Translations under genes and position numbers: made by a program
The notes under the pieces: model-generated
Databases searched by the model: none
What the model was told of the DNA's origin: nothing
What the model saw: only the letters and a program-made list of their open reading frames with translations
Assembly (NCBI GenBank): GCA_009782175.1
Contig: WRKR01000025.1
Location: 1 to 42,385, forward strand
DNA: 42,385 nt
From: Cystobacterineae bacterium
Lineage (GTDB): Bacteria; Myxococcota; Myxococcia; Myxococcales; Myxococcaceae
Reading direction: 5' to 3'
In this document: piece by piece, positions 34,736-42,224 of the stretch
Layout: the number at the start of each line of letters is the position of its first letter
Numbering within the stretch: position 1 is the stretch's first letter

Positions 34736-35421
34736 GCTTTGCGTTTTTATGTGCCCTCTCTTCGGGTGTTTTGGGGCAAACGCCGGAAATGCCCTCCAGG
34801 CAAGACTTTGCCCTGGAGTTGAGGCTTGGCCCCTACCGCCCCCATGTGGACAAAGCCTTTCCCCCAGGAGAAGGCCCCTATAGGCAGTTGTTTGGAAAAA
34901 AACGCATGCTGCTGAGCGAGGCGGAGTTGGACTGGCAGTTTTTTCACGGTTTTGGCTCCCTTGGGGTGGGCATTGCCAGTGGTTATGCGGAGGTTTATGG
35001 AAAAGCCCTCATAGGGGGAGAGCCCAGCTTGCAGACGACAAGCCTCAAAATTATCCCCATAAAGTTTTTGTTTGTTTGGCGCATGGACATTTTTGCAAAC
35101 CATTTTGACATTCCTCTGGTGCCCTATGGCAAGGTGGGCCTCATGCTCAACCATTGGTGGTCCACCAAAGGAGGGAAGACCAGCGAGGCAGCAGGAGAAA
35201 AAGCCCGAGGGTGGCGCAGCGGCTATTTGGGTGTTGCAGGCATTGCCGTGCAGTTGGATGCTTTTGAGAGGCAACTGGCCAAAGACTTTCAGGCAAGCAT
35301 GGGCATAAACCACAGCTATGTGTTTGCGGAATATGCCTTTGAGCAGGTGAAAAGTTTTGGTAAAGCGGGCATTAACTTGTCAGCGGGCCATTGGATGTTT
35401 GGCCTGGCTTTCGAGTTTTAG
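34729..35421 (+). CDS. Outer-membrane beta-barrel protein (MXAN_2562-like)
   Basis: A 230-residue protein. ATG 34729 is chosen over an in-frame TTG at 34705 because a strong GGGAGGAGGAGG site lies between them and a signal peptide follows (MLSFAFLCALSSGVLGQ). It overlaps the previous gene by 7 bases. The mature part has alternating hydrophobic strands (FALELRLGPYRPHVDKAF, FGSLGVGIASGYAEVYGKA, LKIIPIKFLFVWRMDIF, LVPYGKVGLMLNHWW) and ends in a strand with terminal Phe (WMFGLAFEF), typical of outer-membrane barrels. The mid-region PYGKVGL matches the MXAN_2562-type pattern. It probably cooperates with the anchored protein encoded just upstream. Confidence 0.72.
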   Translation: MLSFAFLCALSSGVLGQTPEMPSRQDFALELRLGPYRPHVDKAFPPGEGPYRQLFGKKRMLLSEAELDWQFFHGFGSLGVGIASGYAEVYGKALIGGEPSLQTTSLKIIPIKFLFVWRMDIFANHFDIPLVPYGKVGLMLNHWWSTKGGKTSEAAGEKARGWRSGYLGVAGIAVQLDAFERQLAKDFQASMGINHSYVFAEYAFEQVKSFGKAGINLSAGHWMFGLAFEF

Positions 35422-35442
35422 CCCTTCTCCCACGAGGCCTCA

Positions 35443-36111
35443 ATGGCGCTTCAGGTTTTGTTTTTTGCGGTGGCGCGAGAAGTGACAGGCAAAGCCAAAG
35501 AGACACGGGCATTGCCCTCACCTGCAAGGGTGGGCGCCGCCATGGAGGCTTTGTGTGTGGACTACCCTCAATTGTTGCCCTTGCGCAAACATTTGCGCGT
35601 TGCGTTGAATGCGCGCTTTGTAGATGAGGAGGCCTTGCTGCAAGAGGGGGATGAGTTGGCCCTCATTCCGCCGGTAGCAGGTGGCAAACCTCGCTGCCGC
35701 ATGAGCGACAGCCCTTTGGAGCCTTCCCCCTTTTTTTCGGAAATGAGCGACGCGGGCTGTGGCGCCACGCTGTGCTTTGTGGGCAGTGTACGCGAGAGGA
35801 GCCAGGGGCGCAAAGTGCTCTCCTTGCATTGCGAGGCCTTTGCCCCCATGGCCGAAGAGCGCATGGAGGCCATTGCCGATGAAATACAAAGGCGTTGGCC
35901 CGGCACACACATGCGTATGGTGCACCGCATGGGCCTTTTGCTGCCCCAAGAGGCCATTGTGGTTATGTCCGTCGCTTCAGCCCACCGCCAGGCCGCTTTT
36001 GAGGCCTGCGCCTTCGCCATAGAGGAGCTGAAACGCGTGGTGCCCATATGGAAAAAAGAAGTATATGAGGACGGAGAAGCTTGGGTGGGCATGGAGCCTC
36101 AAAGAAGCTGA
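35443..36111 (+). CDS. moaX: MoaD-MoaE fusion, molybdopterin synthase (MoaX-type)
   Basis: A 222-residue fusion. Residues 1-81 are the ubiquitin-like MoaD, ending PPVAGG (Gly80-Gly81), where free MoaD carries its sulfur as a C-terminal thiocarboxylate. Residues 88-222 are MoaE, with FVGSVRERSQGRKVLSLHCEAF, the HRMG loop and LKRVVPIWKKEVYEDGEAWVG, including the catalytic Lys pair. Together they convert cPMP to molybdopterin. Because the Gly-Gly lies internally, the protein would need cleavage after Gly81 to act normally, as reported for MoaX of Mycobacterium tuberculosis. GAGG precedes the ATG. Other moa genes are not in the window. Confidence 0.9.
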   Translation: MALQVLFFAVAREVTGKAKETRALPSPARVGAAMEALCVDYPQLLPLRKHLRVALNARFVDEEALLQEGDELALIPPVAGGKPRCRMSDSPLEPSPFFSEMSDAGCGATLCFVGSVRERSQGRKVLSLHCEAFAPMAEERMEAIADEIQRRWPGTHMRMVHRMGLLLPQEAIVVMSVASAHRQAAFEACAFAIEELKRVVPIWKKEVYEDGEAWVGMEPQRS

Positions 36112-36113
36112 AA

Positions 36114-36611
36114 ATGGACAGCAAACCCTTGTTAAAACCCTTGTTAAAACCCTTTTTTAACCCCTTGTTATTCAGTGTTTTATTTTTAAGTGCTGTGTTT
36201 TGGGGCTGTGGGCACAAGCTGGAGGATGGGGACTATCAGCTGGTCAGGCAGCACATACTTAAGGATGACTGTGGTTTGGCGGAAGAGCCGGGCCTGTTTG
36301 CGGTTGGGCATTTGCGTACAACGGGGGAGCTGGTATTTTGGGGTTATGACTTTTTTGAAATCCAGCTTGTTGGTTTTTATTTGTCAGACACGGAGCGTTG
36401 GCGTGCGGATGGCAATGTGGCGAATATAAGCTGGGAGATGGGCGGAACAGCCTGCAAACTGGACGAAATCCGAATGTCCATGGAGGCAACGGTTAAAACA
36501 AGAAGAAGCTTTGAGGGGGTTTTTTCCATAAGCACACACACGGCAAAAGCCCCTGAATGTGTTTGCGAGTTGTGGGCGGGTTATGAGGCTGTTTTTCTGG
36601 AAAAACCATAA
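36114..36611 (+). CDS. Small lipoprotein with KPLL repeats at the N-terminus
   Basis: Not recognised. ATG 36114 follows the moaX stop by 2 bases and gives a lipoprotein signal: a basic segment of four tetrapeptide units (KPLL, KPLL, KPFF, NPLL) coded by 12-bp direct repeats at 36123-36170, then a hydrophobic core and FWGC, the likely lipidated Cys. The remaining ~130 residues are beta-rich (YQLVRQHILKDDCGL, VGHLRTTGELVFWGYDFFEIQLVGFYL) with several Cys (DDCGL, TACKL, ECVCEL) that could form disulfides. No domain can be named. The tandem repeats lengthen the n-region of the signal peptide. Confidence 0.6.
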   Translation: MDSKPLLKPLLKPFFNPLLFSVLFLSAVFWGCGHKLEDGDYQLVRQHILKDDCGLAEEPGLFAVGHLRTTGELVFWGYDFFEIQLVGFYLSDTERWRADGNVANISWEMGGTACKLDEIRMSMEATVKTRRSFEGVFSISTHTAKAPECVCELWAGYEAVFLEKP

Positions 36612-36714
36612 TTTTCAACATGCTTTTAAGGGCCGTGGCTGTGGGGGAAGCGGGAGAAAGCACTTTGTGTTTTCGTTATTGCTTCGACAAGCCCATTTAT
36701 AGCTAAATAAGCTT

Positions 36715-37269
36715 ATGACGACCCCTCAAGAAATGTCCCTCGTTACTTTTTTGCGCAGTGTTCCTATTTTTGGTGGCCTTGAGGGACGCTCCTTGGATCG
36801 GCTGATTGAGCGTTTGCAAGAGCAGCGCTTTGAGCCTGGGGAGGTGGTATTCCACGAGGGAGAGTTGGGTCGGACCATGCACGTGTTGCGGGAAGGCGAA
36901 GTAGAAATAGTGCGCCGCGCCTCAGGTGGAGCCGAGGTGTTGATAGTGCGCCTGGGTCCGGGCGAAACTTTTGGGGAGATGACGTTGGTGGAGTTGCAGC
37001 CCAGGTCGGCCACCGTCATCGCCAAAAAACGTACCCACACCTATTCGCTGACCAACATGGATTTATATAACCTCTACCGCGATGACAACTATGCCTATGT
37101 TATTGTGCTGCAAAACATTTGCCGTATGCTGAGCCGCCGCCTCAGAAAAGCCGATGGACGCATTGCTGACTTTTTAACCTTGCAAGAAAAACTTGAAGAG
37201 CAGGCCAAAGAGACAGAAGAAGAGAAAAGCACAACACACAAGGCCGAAGGGAAAACAAAAAAGCGCTAA
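36715..37269 (+). CDS. Cyclic nucleotide-binding domain protein
   Basis: A 184-residue protein. Residues about 8-130 form a cNMP-binding beta-barrel: FLRSVPIFGGLEGRSLDRLIERL, FEPGEVVFHEGELGRTMHVLREGEVEIV, and a phosphate-binding cassette FGEMTLVELQPRSATVIAKK. The Arg in RSAT is the residue that usually contacts the phosphate. No helix-turn-helix follows, so it is not a CRP-type regulator. A charged coiled-coil tail rich in Glu and Lys ends it. It could be a ligand-responsive scaffold or subunit. Two bases separate it from ribE, so the two are co-transcribed. Confidence 0.85.
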   Translation: MTTPQEMSLVTFLRSVPIFGGLEGRSLDRLIERLQEQRFEPGEVVFHEGELGRTMHVLREGEVEIVRRASGGAEVLIVRLGPGETFGEMTLVELQPRSATVIAKKRTHTYSLTNMDLYNLYRDDNYAYVIVLQNICRMLSRRLRKADGRIADFLTLQEKLEEQAKETEEEKSTTHKAEGKTKKR

Positions 37270-37271
37270 CC

Positions 37272-37907
37272 ATGTTTACGGGACTGATTGAAGACATAGG
37301 GACAATTTACGCACTGAAGCCAACAGCCCTCAAAGGGGAGGCCCCTCAAGAGGGAGAAGAAGAAGGCGGAGTTGATTTTTGGATAGAGACACGTTTTAGC
37401 GAAGGGCGTCTCGGAGAGTCCATTGCCTGTGATGGTTGTTGCCTCACCGTGGTAGAATGGGAGGACACACGCTTTCGCGTGCAAGTTTCTCAAGAGAGTT
37501 TGCGTGTGACAACGCTGAAACATTGGAAGGTGGGCCGCCGTCTACACCTCGAGAGGGCTTTGGCCCTGGGCGCACGCATGGGGGGCCACTGGCTGCAAGG
37601 ACATGTAGACGGTGTTGTGCGCGTATTAGAGTGCTTTGATGAGGGCGCCTCCCGCATTTTGGCCATAGAAATGCCCAAAGCCCTCGCCTATGGCTTTGTC
37701 CCCAAAGGCTCCGTCGCGTTGGATGGCACCAGCCTCACCATTAACCGCATGGACGAAAATGGTTTTTGGATAAACCTCATTCCCGAAACTTTGCTGCGCA
37801 CTCACCTTGGCGACAAAAAAACCGGCGATGAGCTTAACCTCGAAATAGACATTCTCGCCAAATACATTGCCCGCCTTGCAACGCTGGGACAATTGCCTGA
37901 GCGCTAG
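37272..37907 (+). CDS. ribE: Riboflavin synthase, alpha chain
   Basis: A 211-residue riboflavin synthase. It starts with the family motif MFTGLIEDIG and has two similar barrels, each with an SIACDGCCLTV or SVALDGTSLTI motif and a following GHWLQGHVDG-type segment. Between the first motif and strand 2 there is a short Glu-rich insertion (GEAPQEGEEEGG). It forms homotrimers that dismutate two lumazines into riboflavin. No FMN riboswitch is seen upstream; the gene follows the cyclic nucleotide-binding protein directly. It converges on the GLUG-repeat gene with about 30 bases between. Confidence 0.95.
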   Translation: MFTGLIEDIGTIYALKPTALKGEAPQEGEEEGGVDFWIETRFSEGRLGESIACDGCCLTVVEWEDTRFRVQVSQESLRVTTLKHWKVGRRLHLERALALGARMGGHWLQGHVDGVVRVLECFDEGASRILAIEMPKALAYGFVPKGSVALDGTSLTINRMDENGFWINLIPETLLRTHLGDKKTGDELNLEIDILAKYIARLATLGQLPER

Positions 37908-37938
37908 ACCGCTTTCCCGGCAAGCTTTCAGAATTGTT

Positions 37939-40617
37939 TTATGGACGAAGGTGCGAAGGCATTTCCACTGTCTGCCCCAAAAGGCCCGGGAGGTGGCCTG
38001 GAAAATATACCCATGGGGCGCTCCTGAGCGCAGGCGGGAAGTTGTGCTCACTTTGCAGCTCCTCGGCACTTCTGTCCTCGCCGTCTATGTCATTCGCACC
38101 TATGTGGGGCCATGTTGTGTTGCCCTCCGTGTTTTGCATGCCGATGAAGGCAGCGTTTTCTGACAACACGCCTGCGTTGTTTCCCACCACGCGCCCAACC
38201 TCGACAATGCCGCTAAGGCTTGGGTTGAGCGCCAGGCTGTTTTGCACCGTGCCGCTGCCCTCGTTCCACCCCACCACGCCGCCGACATGGTTGTTGTAAT
38301 AAGTGTCGTTGCCAATAACAATGCCTGTGGCATAGCAGGCTTGCACCGTGCCGGCGTTTGAGCCTGCCACACCACCGGCGGTGCCGCCGGTGACGTTGCT
38401 TGTGGCATAGCAGTTTTGCAAAATGCCAGCGTTTGAGCCTGCCACGCCACCGACGGTGCCGCCACCGAGGGTGCCCGTAACATTGCCTGTGGCATAGCAG
38501 TTTTCCACCATGCCGTTGTTTTGCCCCACCACACCACCGTTATAGCCGACAGAGCCCCCGGCAACAGTGTTGCCTGTGGAATAGCTGTTTCGTATTGTGC
38601 CCCCGCTGAAGTTTAGGCCTGCCACACCGCCGCCAGCAGAGGGGCCCATGGGAAAAACATCCCCGGTGGAATAGCAGTTTTCTACCGTGCCACTGTTTTG
38701 CCCCACCACGCCGCCACCGTTGCCACCATAGCCGCCCTGGGAAAAAATGTTGCCTGTGGCATGGCAGTTTTGCAAAGTGCCGCTGCTCTCCCCCGCCACA
38801 CCACCCGCATACTTAGAGCGGATGGCAGCGCCTGTGGAATAACAGTTTTGCACCGTGCCGCCTGCGTTCACCCCCACCACGCCGCCGGCAACGCCCGTGG
38901 CGCGGCGAAAATCCACGTTGTTGCCATCTACATCCTCTGTGGCATAGCAGTCTTGCACGGTGCCGGTGTTCCACCCTACCACCCCGCCGGTAAAGCTCGT
39001 GCTGCCATAATAAGCGCTGCCACCGGTGACAATGCCTGTGGCATAGCCGTTTCGCACCATGCCGCCTGCGTTAAGCCCCACCACCCCGCCGGTATGGCTG
39101 CTGCTACCATTGCCATTCCCGTGAGTCCCTGTAACACCACCTGTGGCGTGGCACTCTTCTATTGTGCCTCCCTGGTTAGAGCCCACCACGCCGCCGGTAT
39201 AGCCATTGCCAGCATAAAGAGAGCTGCCGCCCACAACCTCGCCTGTGGAATAGCAGCCTCGCAGCGTGCCGCTGTTCCATCCTACCACTCCGCCAATAAA
39301 GCCGTCGCTGTCCATACCATATATGGGGTGGCCGCCGTCTCTGACGAGGCCTGTGGAATAGCAGTTTTCTACCGTGCCGCTGTTTTGCCCCACCACGCCG
39401 CCTATGCGAGCAAATGAGCGCTCATGGGGGGAGCTGACATTTCCCGTGGTGGAGCAGTTTTGCACGGTACCTCGGTTTTCTCCTGCCAATGCGCCGACCC
39501 AACCGTCACCGTTCATGCTGCCGCCTGTCAACCCAAGGTTTTCAACCACCGCGTCTGAGCCCAGGGCGCCAAACATGCCATGGAAGCCGTTGTCAGAGGC
39601 ATGCACGGTGAGGCCGCTGAGGGTGTGGCCTTCACCGTCAAAGCTGCCGGTGAAGGGGGCATCCTCGCCGCTGGTGGTGAAGGGGTTGAAGAAGCTGCCT
39701 ATAGGCCTCCAATTGCTTTGGCCCTCAGGGGGAGGAGGCAGCACAACATTTTGGGAGAGTTGGTAGTGTTTGGCTAAGCCGGCCGGGGTGTTTGCATATG
39801 CATTAAAAGCCTCAATGTTGTGCTGGCCAACGGGAATGGGGCGTGTTTTTTCCTGCCCATCCCTAATGGCAATGCGGGTGCTTTGGCTTCCATGGGCATA
39901 TGCATAGCCCTGCGGAATGCCAAGCAGCCTGAAGCTTATGGCCGCTGAGCCTTCGGCAAATGCCCTCGCACCATCATAGTCAACCCTTATCTCAAAAACC
40001 CTCGCCCCCTCTGAAAAATGGTCTATAATACCCAAGGAGAGCCCGGGTACATGGCTTATGCCAAAGCCCAACATGTTTGCCTCGGCCTCGCTTTCAAACC
40101 CCAAAACCCTGACAAAAAAAACGGTGGAGCGCTCGCTATATGTTTCTGCTTCCATAGGCGTAAGCACCGCTGTGCTGGGAATAATGTCAACGCTAAGGAG
40201 CAAGGCGTCCGAGGGGAGGAGGCTCCACTGTGCAAAAACGGTGAGGTTGGCCTCAACAGGCGTATGGGTTGAAAAAGGCATTCCGCTCCCATCGGCCGCC
40301 ATATTCCACCCCTCAAAGCTATAGCCTGGCCGGGTGGGGTTTTCGGGCAACTGATCGAGGGTTGTGGCGGGGGAGCTGAGGGTTTTGCTTTGCGGGTTTG
40401 CCTCGGTGCTGCCAAGCTCGTCGTTGTTTTTGTCAAAGTGGACAACAAAGGTGGTGCATGGGTTTTGTTTTTCCCCAGGCTCTTTGGGCTCTGGCGGCGT
40501 TGTGCTCGGGCTTTGGGTTTCTTCTGGCGTTTCCAAAGGCAGCTGTGGATCTGCGCAAGCGTTTAAGGCCACCCCCAACACCAGAAGGCCCAGTGCGCCA
40601 CGTTTAAACCGTCTCAT
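37939..40617 (-). CDS. Surface lipoprotein with InlB-type B repeat and GLUG repeats
   Basis: ATG 40617 is preferred to 40629 because GGAG lies 6 bases upstream. The 892-residue product has a basic start, a hydrophobic core and ALNAC, so Cys20 is a likely lipidation site. A Pro/Glu/Thr-rich spacer (to about residue 55) follows. Next comes a Listeria-Bacteroides/InlB B-repeat-like domain (VVHFDKNNDELGS ... RPGYSFEGWN ... LTVFAQW). A beta-rich region of ~120 residues and a lead-in FTGSFDGEGHTLSGL precede about fourteen GLUG units of about 30-38 residues (pattern GGVVGQNSGTVENCYATGN), most with one Cys in a ladder position. GLUG arrays form beta-helical adhesin-like stalks. A final short segment ends it. 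Ligand unknown. Confidence 0.85.
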   Translation of the reverse strand: MRRFKRGALGLLVLGVALNACADPQLPLETPEETQSPSTTPPEPKEPGEKQNPCTTFVVHFDKNNDELGSTEANPQSKTLSSPATTLDQLPENPTRPGYSFEGWNMAADGSGMPFSTHTPVEANLTVFAQWSLLPSDALLLSVDIIPSTAVLTPMEAETYSERSTVFFVRVLGFESEAEANMLGFGISHVPGLSLGIIDHFSEGARVFEIRVDYDGARAFAEGSAAISFRLLGIPQGYAYAHGSQSTRIAIRDGQEKTRPIPVGQHNIEAFNAYANTPAGLAKHYQLSQNVVLPPPPEGQSNWRPIGSFFNPFTTSGEDAPFTGSFDGEGHTLSGLTVHASDNGFHGMFGALGSDAVVENLGLTGGSMNGDGWVGALAGENRGTVQNCSTTGNVSSPHERSFARIGGVVGQNSGTVENCYSTGLVRDGGHPIYGMDSDGFIGGVVGWNSGTLRGCYSTGEVVGGSSLYAGNGYTGGVVGSNQGGTIEECHATGGVTGTHGNGNGSSSHTGGVVGLNAGGMVRNGYATGIVTGGSAYYGSTSFTGGVVGWNTGTVQDCYATEDVDGNNVDFRRATGVAGGVVGVNAGGTVQNCYSTGAAIRSKYAGGVAGESSGTLQNCHATGNIFSQGGYGGNGGGVVGQNSGTVENCYSTGDVFPMGPSAGGGVAGLNFSGGTIRNSYSTGNTVAGGSVGYNGGVVGQNNGMVENCYATGNVTGTLGGGTVGGVAGSNAGILQNCYATSNVTGGTAGGVAGSNAGTVQACYATGIVIGNDTYYNNHVGGVVGWNEGSGTVQNSLALNPSLSGIVEVGRVVGNNAGVLSENAAFIGMQNTEGNTTWPHIGANDIDGEDRSAEELQSEHNFPPALRSAPWVYFPGHLPGLLGQTVEMPSHLRP
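38200..39500 (-). repeat. Array of about fourteen GLUG-coding repeats
   Basis: Roughly 90-115-bp units coding GGVVG-N-GTV-NCYATG-V occur head to tail. Nucleotide similarity is strong around TGCACCGTGCC and GCCTGTGGCATAGCA but flanking parts vary in length, so these are diverged protein repeats, not a CRISPR or a satellite. Confidence 0.8.
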
Positions 40618-40838
40618 AACAAGCTCCATTTCCCCATTTTAAAAGCCGGAATACATGTGCCAATACATGTGCCCGTTCCCCAGGCAGAACGGCGCTTGAG
40701 ACAGAATTTTTTCTGCTCGCAGCTCCGTTTTTTGCCACCTCCAGCCCCTTTTGTCCAAGCTTGTTTTGTGGAGCTTCAAAACCCTTTGAGGCCAGCTGCA
40801 GGGCAGAGGGTTTCAGCGTCTGCATGCCTCAGAGTGGT
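40618..40838. other. Intergenic region with a 12-bp tandem duplication
   Basis: It separates the GLUG gene from the DUF6683-like gene, both on the minus strand. AATACATGTGCC occurs twice in succession (40650-40673). An inverted pair AAACCCT/AGGGTTT (40779-40785 with 40807-40813), followed on the minus strand by TTTTG, could be a weak terminator for the upstream minus-strand gene. No gene is visible. Confidence 0.4.
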
Positions 40839-41723
40839 TTAGTTCAGCATATGTTCGAGCATGGGTTTCAAAGTGTGCTCGTCCAGGCCCCATGGCTGTA
40901 CAAGTTGTCGCATGGCCAGTTTGAGGCCTTCTAGGGTTTTAAAGTCTTTGGCCTGGAGAGCTTGTTGATGGAACTCAAAAAACAATGAGGCAATCAGCAA
41001 GCAACCTTCGGCCATTTTTTGTTTGTCGGCATTGCTCAGGGTGTCCAGTTGGGGAAGCCTTCCCAAAACCTGATCATAAGCCTTGGAAATGGCCTCAAGT
41101 TTTGTGTCCTCAAATGTTTCTCCATAAAAAATGCTATAGGCGGTGCCGACCAAAACGGCGACGGCAAAGCTGATGTTTCCGTGGCGGTTTCGTTTTTTTG
41201 TCTCCGCGTAGATCATCCTCATCGCCTTATTCAGCGAGGCCTTCAGTTCTGCCTCTTGGTCCCCATTCAAATTTAATGTTTTGACATATTCGTCGACAAA
41301 TGCGGAGGAGGCGGTGGGCCTATATTGGTGGCGCGCTTTAACATAGGGAGCCTGTGCAGCTTGCTCTGTATTTTGGTGTTGGGTTTGGGCTGCAATATTT
41401 TGGGCTGCAATATGTTGTGTTGTTGTGTTTGGAGCTGTTTTTTGGGGTGCTGTTTTGCCCTCGGGTTTCAGCCTATAGTCCGCATCTGTCTCCAGGGGTT
41501 TTTCGCCTCGTGCAATTCTTTTTTTATTAATGCTGTTGAGCAATATTTTTCTGGCGAGCCTGTCTTGGACAGTGGAGTTAATGTTTTGTTGCCACATGTT
41601 ATTGGGGTTATAGGGGTTGAGGATGCTTGGGTTCGTCACATCCCTCTCATATTGCGCAAAACTTGTTTGCGAGAAGCCCGCCGACAAGCACCCTAAAACC
41701 AAAAACCAACCTAAGCGTTGCAT
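40839..41723 (-). CDS. Exported protein, DUF6683-like
   Basis: ATG 41723 is preferred to 41744 because AGGAG lies 7 bases before it. The 294-residue product has a signal peptide (MQRLGWFLVLGCLSAGFSQTSFA), then a polar region (NPSILNPYNPNNMW) and a Gln/Thr/Ala low-complexity linker. The linker includes a 15-bp tandem duplication coding HIAAQNIAAQ (41384-41413). The C-terminal helical domain (about residues 135-294) has FVDEYVKTLNLNGDQEAELKASLNKAM, a short hydrophobic helix (ISFAVAVLVGTAYSIFYG) and DKQKMAEGCLLIASLFFEF, resembling DUF6683. Function unknown. Hairpins at 41750-41768 lie just before the start, on the leader side. Confidence 0.6.
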   Translation of the reverse strand: MQRLGWFLVLGCLSAGFSQTSFAQYERDVTNPSILNPYNPNNMWQQNINSTVQDRLARKILLNSINKKRIARGEKPLETDADYRLKPEGKTAPQKTAPNTTTQHIAAQNIAAQTQHQNTEQAAQAPYVKARHQYRPTASSAFVDEYVKTLNLNGDQEAELKASLNKAMRMIYAETKKRNRHGNISFAVAVLVGTAYSIFYGETFEDTKLEAISKAYDQVLGRLPQLDTLSNADKQKMAEGCLLIASLFFEFHQQALQAKDFKTLEGLKLAMRQLVQPWGLDEHTLKPMLEHMLN

Positions 41724-41749
41724 ACCTATGCTCCTTCCATCCATATGGG

Positions 41750-41779
41750 CTCCCTCTCAATGAGGGAGGTTTTGAGAAA
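41750..41779 (-). promoter_or_regulatory. Leader hairpins ahead of the DUF6683-like gene
   Basis: CTCCCTC-TCAAT-GAGGGAG (41750-41768) is followed by AGGTTTT-GAG-AAAAACCT-like pairing. On the minus strand these lie 27-55 bases before the ATG and could form in the leader. The role is unknown; they may only be part of the local palindrome-rich DNA. Confidence 0.35.
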
Positions 41780-42078
41780 AACCTGTCAGAGCATATTGCA
41801 GGTGGTTGAGGAAGCATAGGCGCTTTGCCGTGGGCGTAAACAAGGGTGCTCTCTTTCTGCATTCCCCTGCACTTTGCTCTGTCTCGCCTCCCGGCGAAGG
41901 GGTTTTTTTGTTTTTGGTTTTGGTTTTGTTTTTTCCCTCCAGGGGGGGAATGTCGCCTCCGGCGAAGGGTTTTCTTTGCCCTCCCGGGCAGGGTTGTTTT
42001 TCAGAGTGGGCCTGCGGCCCGGCTCATTTCGCCCTGCGGGCGCAGCTGAGACTCGCTTCGCTCGTCTAACTCCGCTAC

Positions 42079-42118
42079 GCACAACATGCGAGAGAGCAAG
42101 CTCTCTCTCATGCTGTGC
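42079..42118. repeat. Nested palindrome 1
   Basis: A 19-bp arm, a 2-base AA loop and a 19-bp arm with two mismatches, with core GAGAGAGC-AA-GCTCTCTC. It lies inside the first insertion of the right-end repeat and shares its core with the palindrome at 42189-42224. Confidence 0.75.
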
Positions 42119-42154
42119 TCCACTCTGTTTGGCCTTCGGCAAGTCACTTTTTAG

Positions 42155-42174
42155 AGGCGAGCTAAAGCTCGCCT
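42155..42174. repeat. Nested palindrome 2
   Basis: AGGCGAGCT-AA-AGCTCGCCT, a perfect 9-bp stem with a 2-base loop, at the start of the second insertion. Confidence 0.75.
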
Positions 42175-42188
42175 ACACTCCGCTCCAT

Positions 42189-42224
42189 GAATGACAAGCG
42201 AGAGCAAGCTCTCTCTTGTCATTC
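42189..42224. repeat. Nested palindrome 3
   Basis: A 17-bp arm, AA loop and 17-bp arm with one mismatch (GAATGACAAG...CTTGTCATTC), with core GAGAGC-AA-GCTCTC. It follows CTCCGCTCC, and palindrome 1 follows CTCCGCTAC, so the two look like copies of one small element. Confidence 0.75.

Noticed and set aside
38698-39417. A 239-codon plus-strand frame within the GLUG gene, rich in His, Ala and Cys
   Set aside because: It is the shadow of the GLUG repeats; repetition of HHAA-type segments follows from the repeat DNA, and no start signal is seen.
38200-39500. Regularly spaced repeats resembling a CRISPR array
   Set aside because: Units vary in length and code the GLUG protein pattern in frame; no identical repeat, no spacer-like intervals and no cas genes.
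40645-40680. Possible sigma-54 promoter (GGCACATGTATTGG) on the minus strand
   Set aside because: The -24 GG and -12 GC are one base out of register in both copies of the 12-bp repeat.
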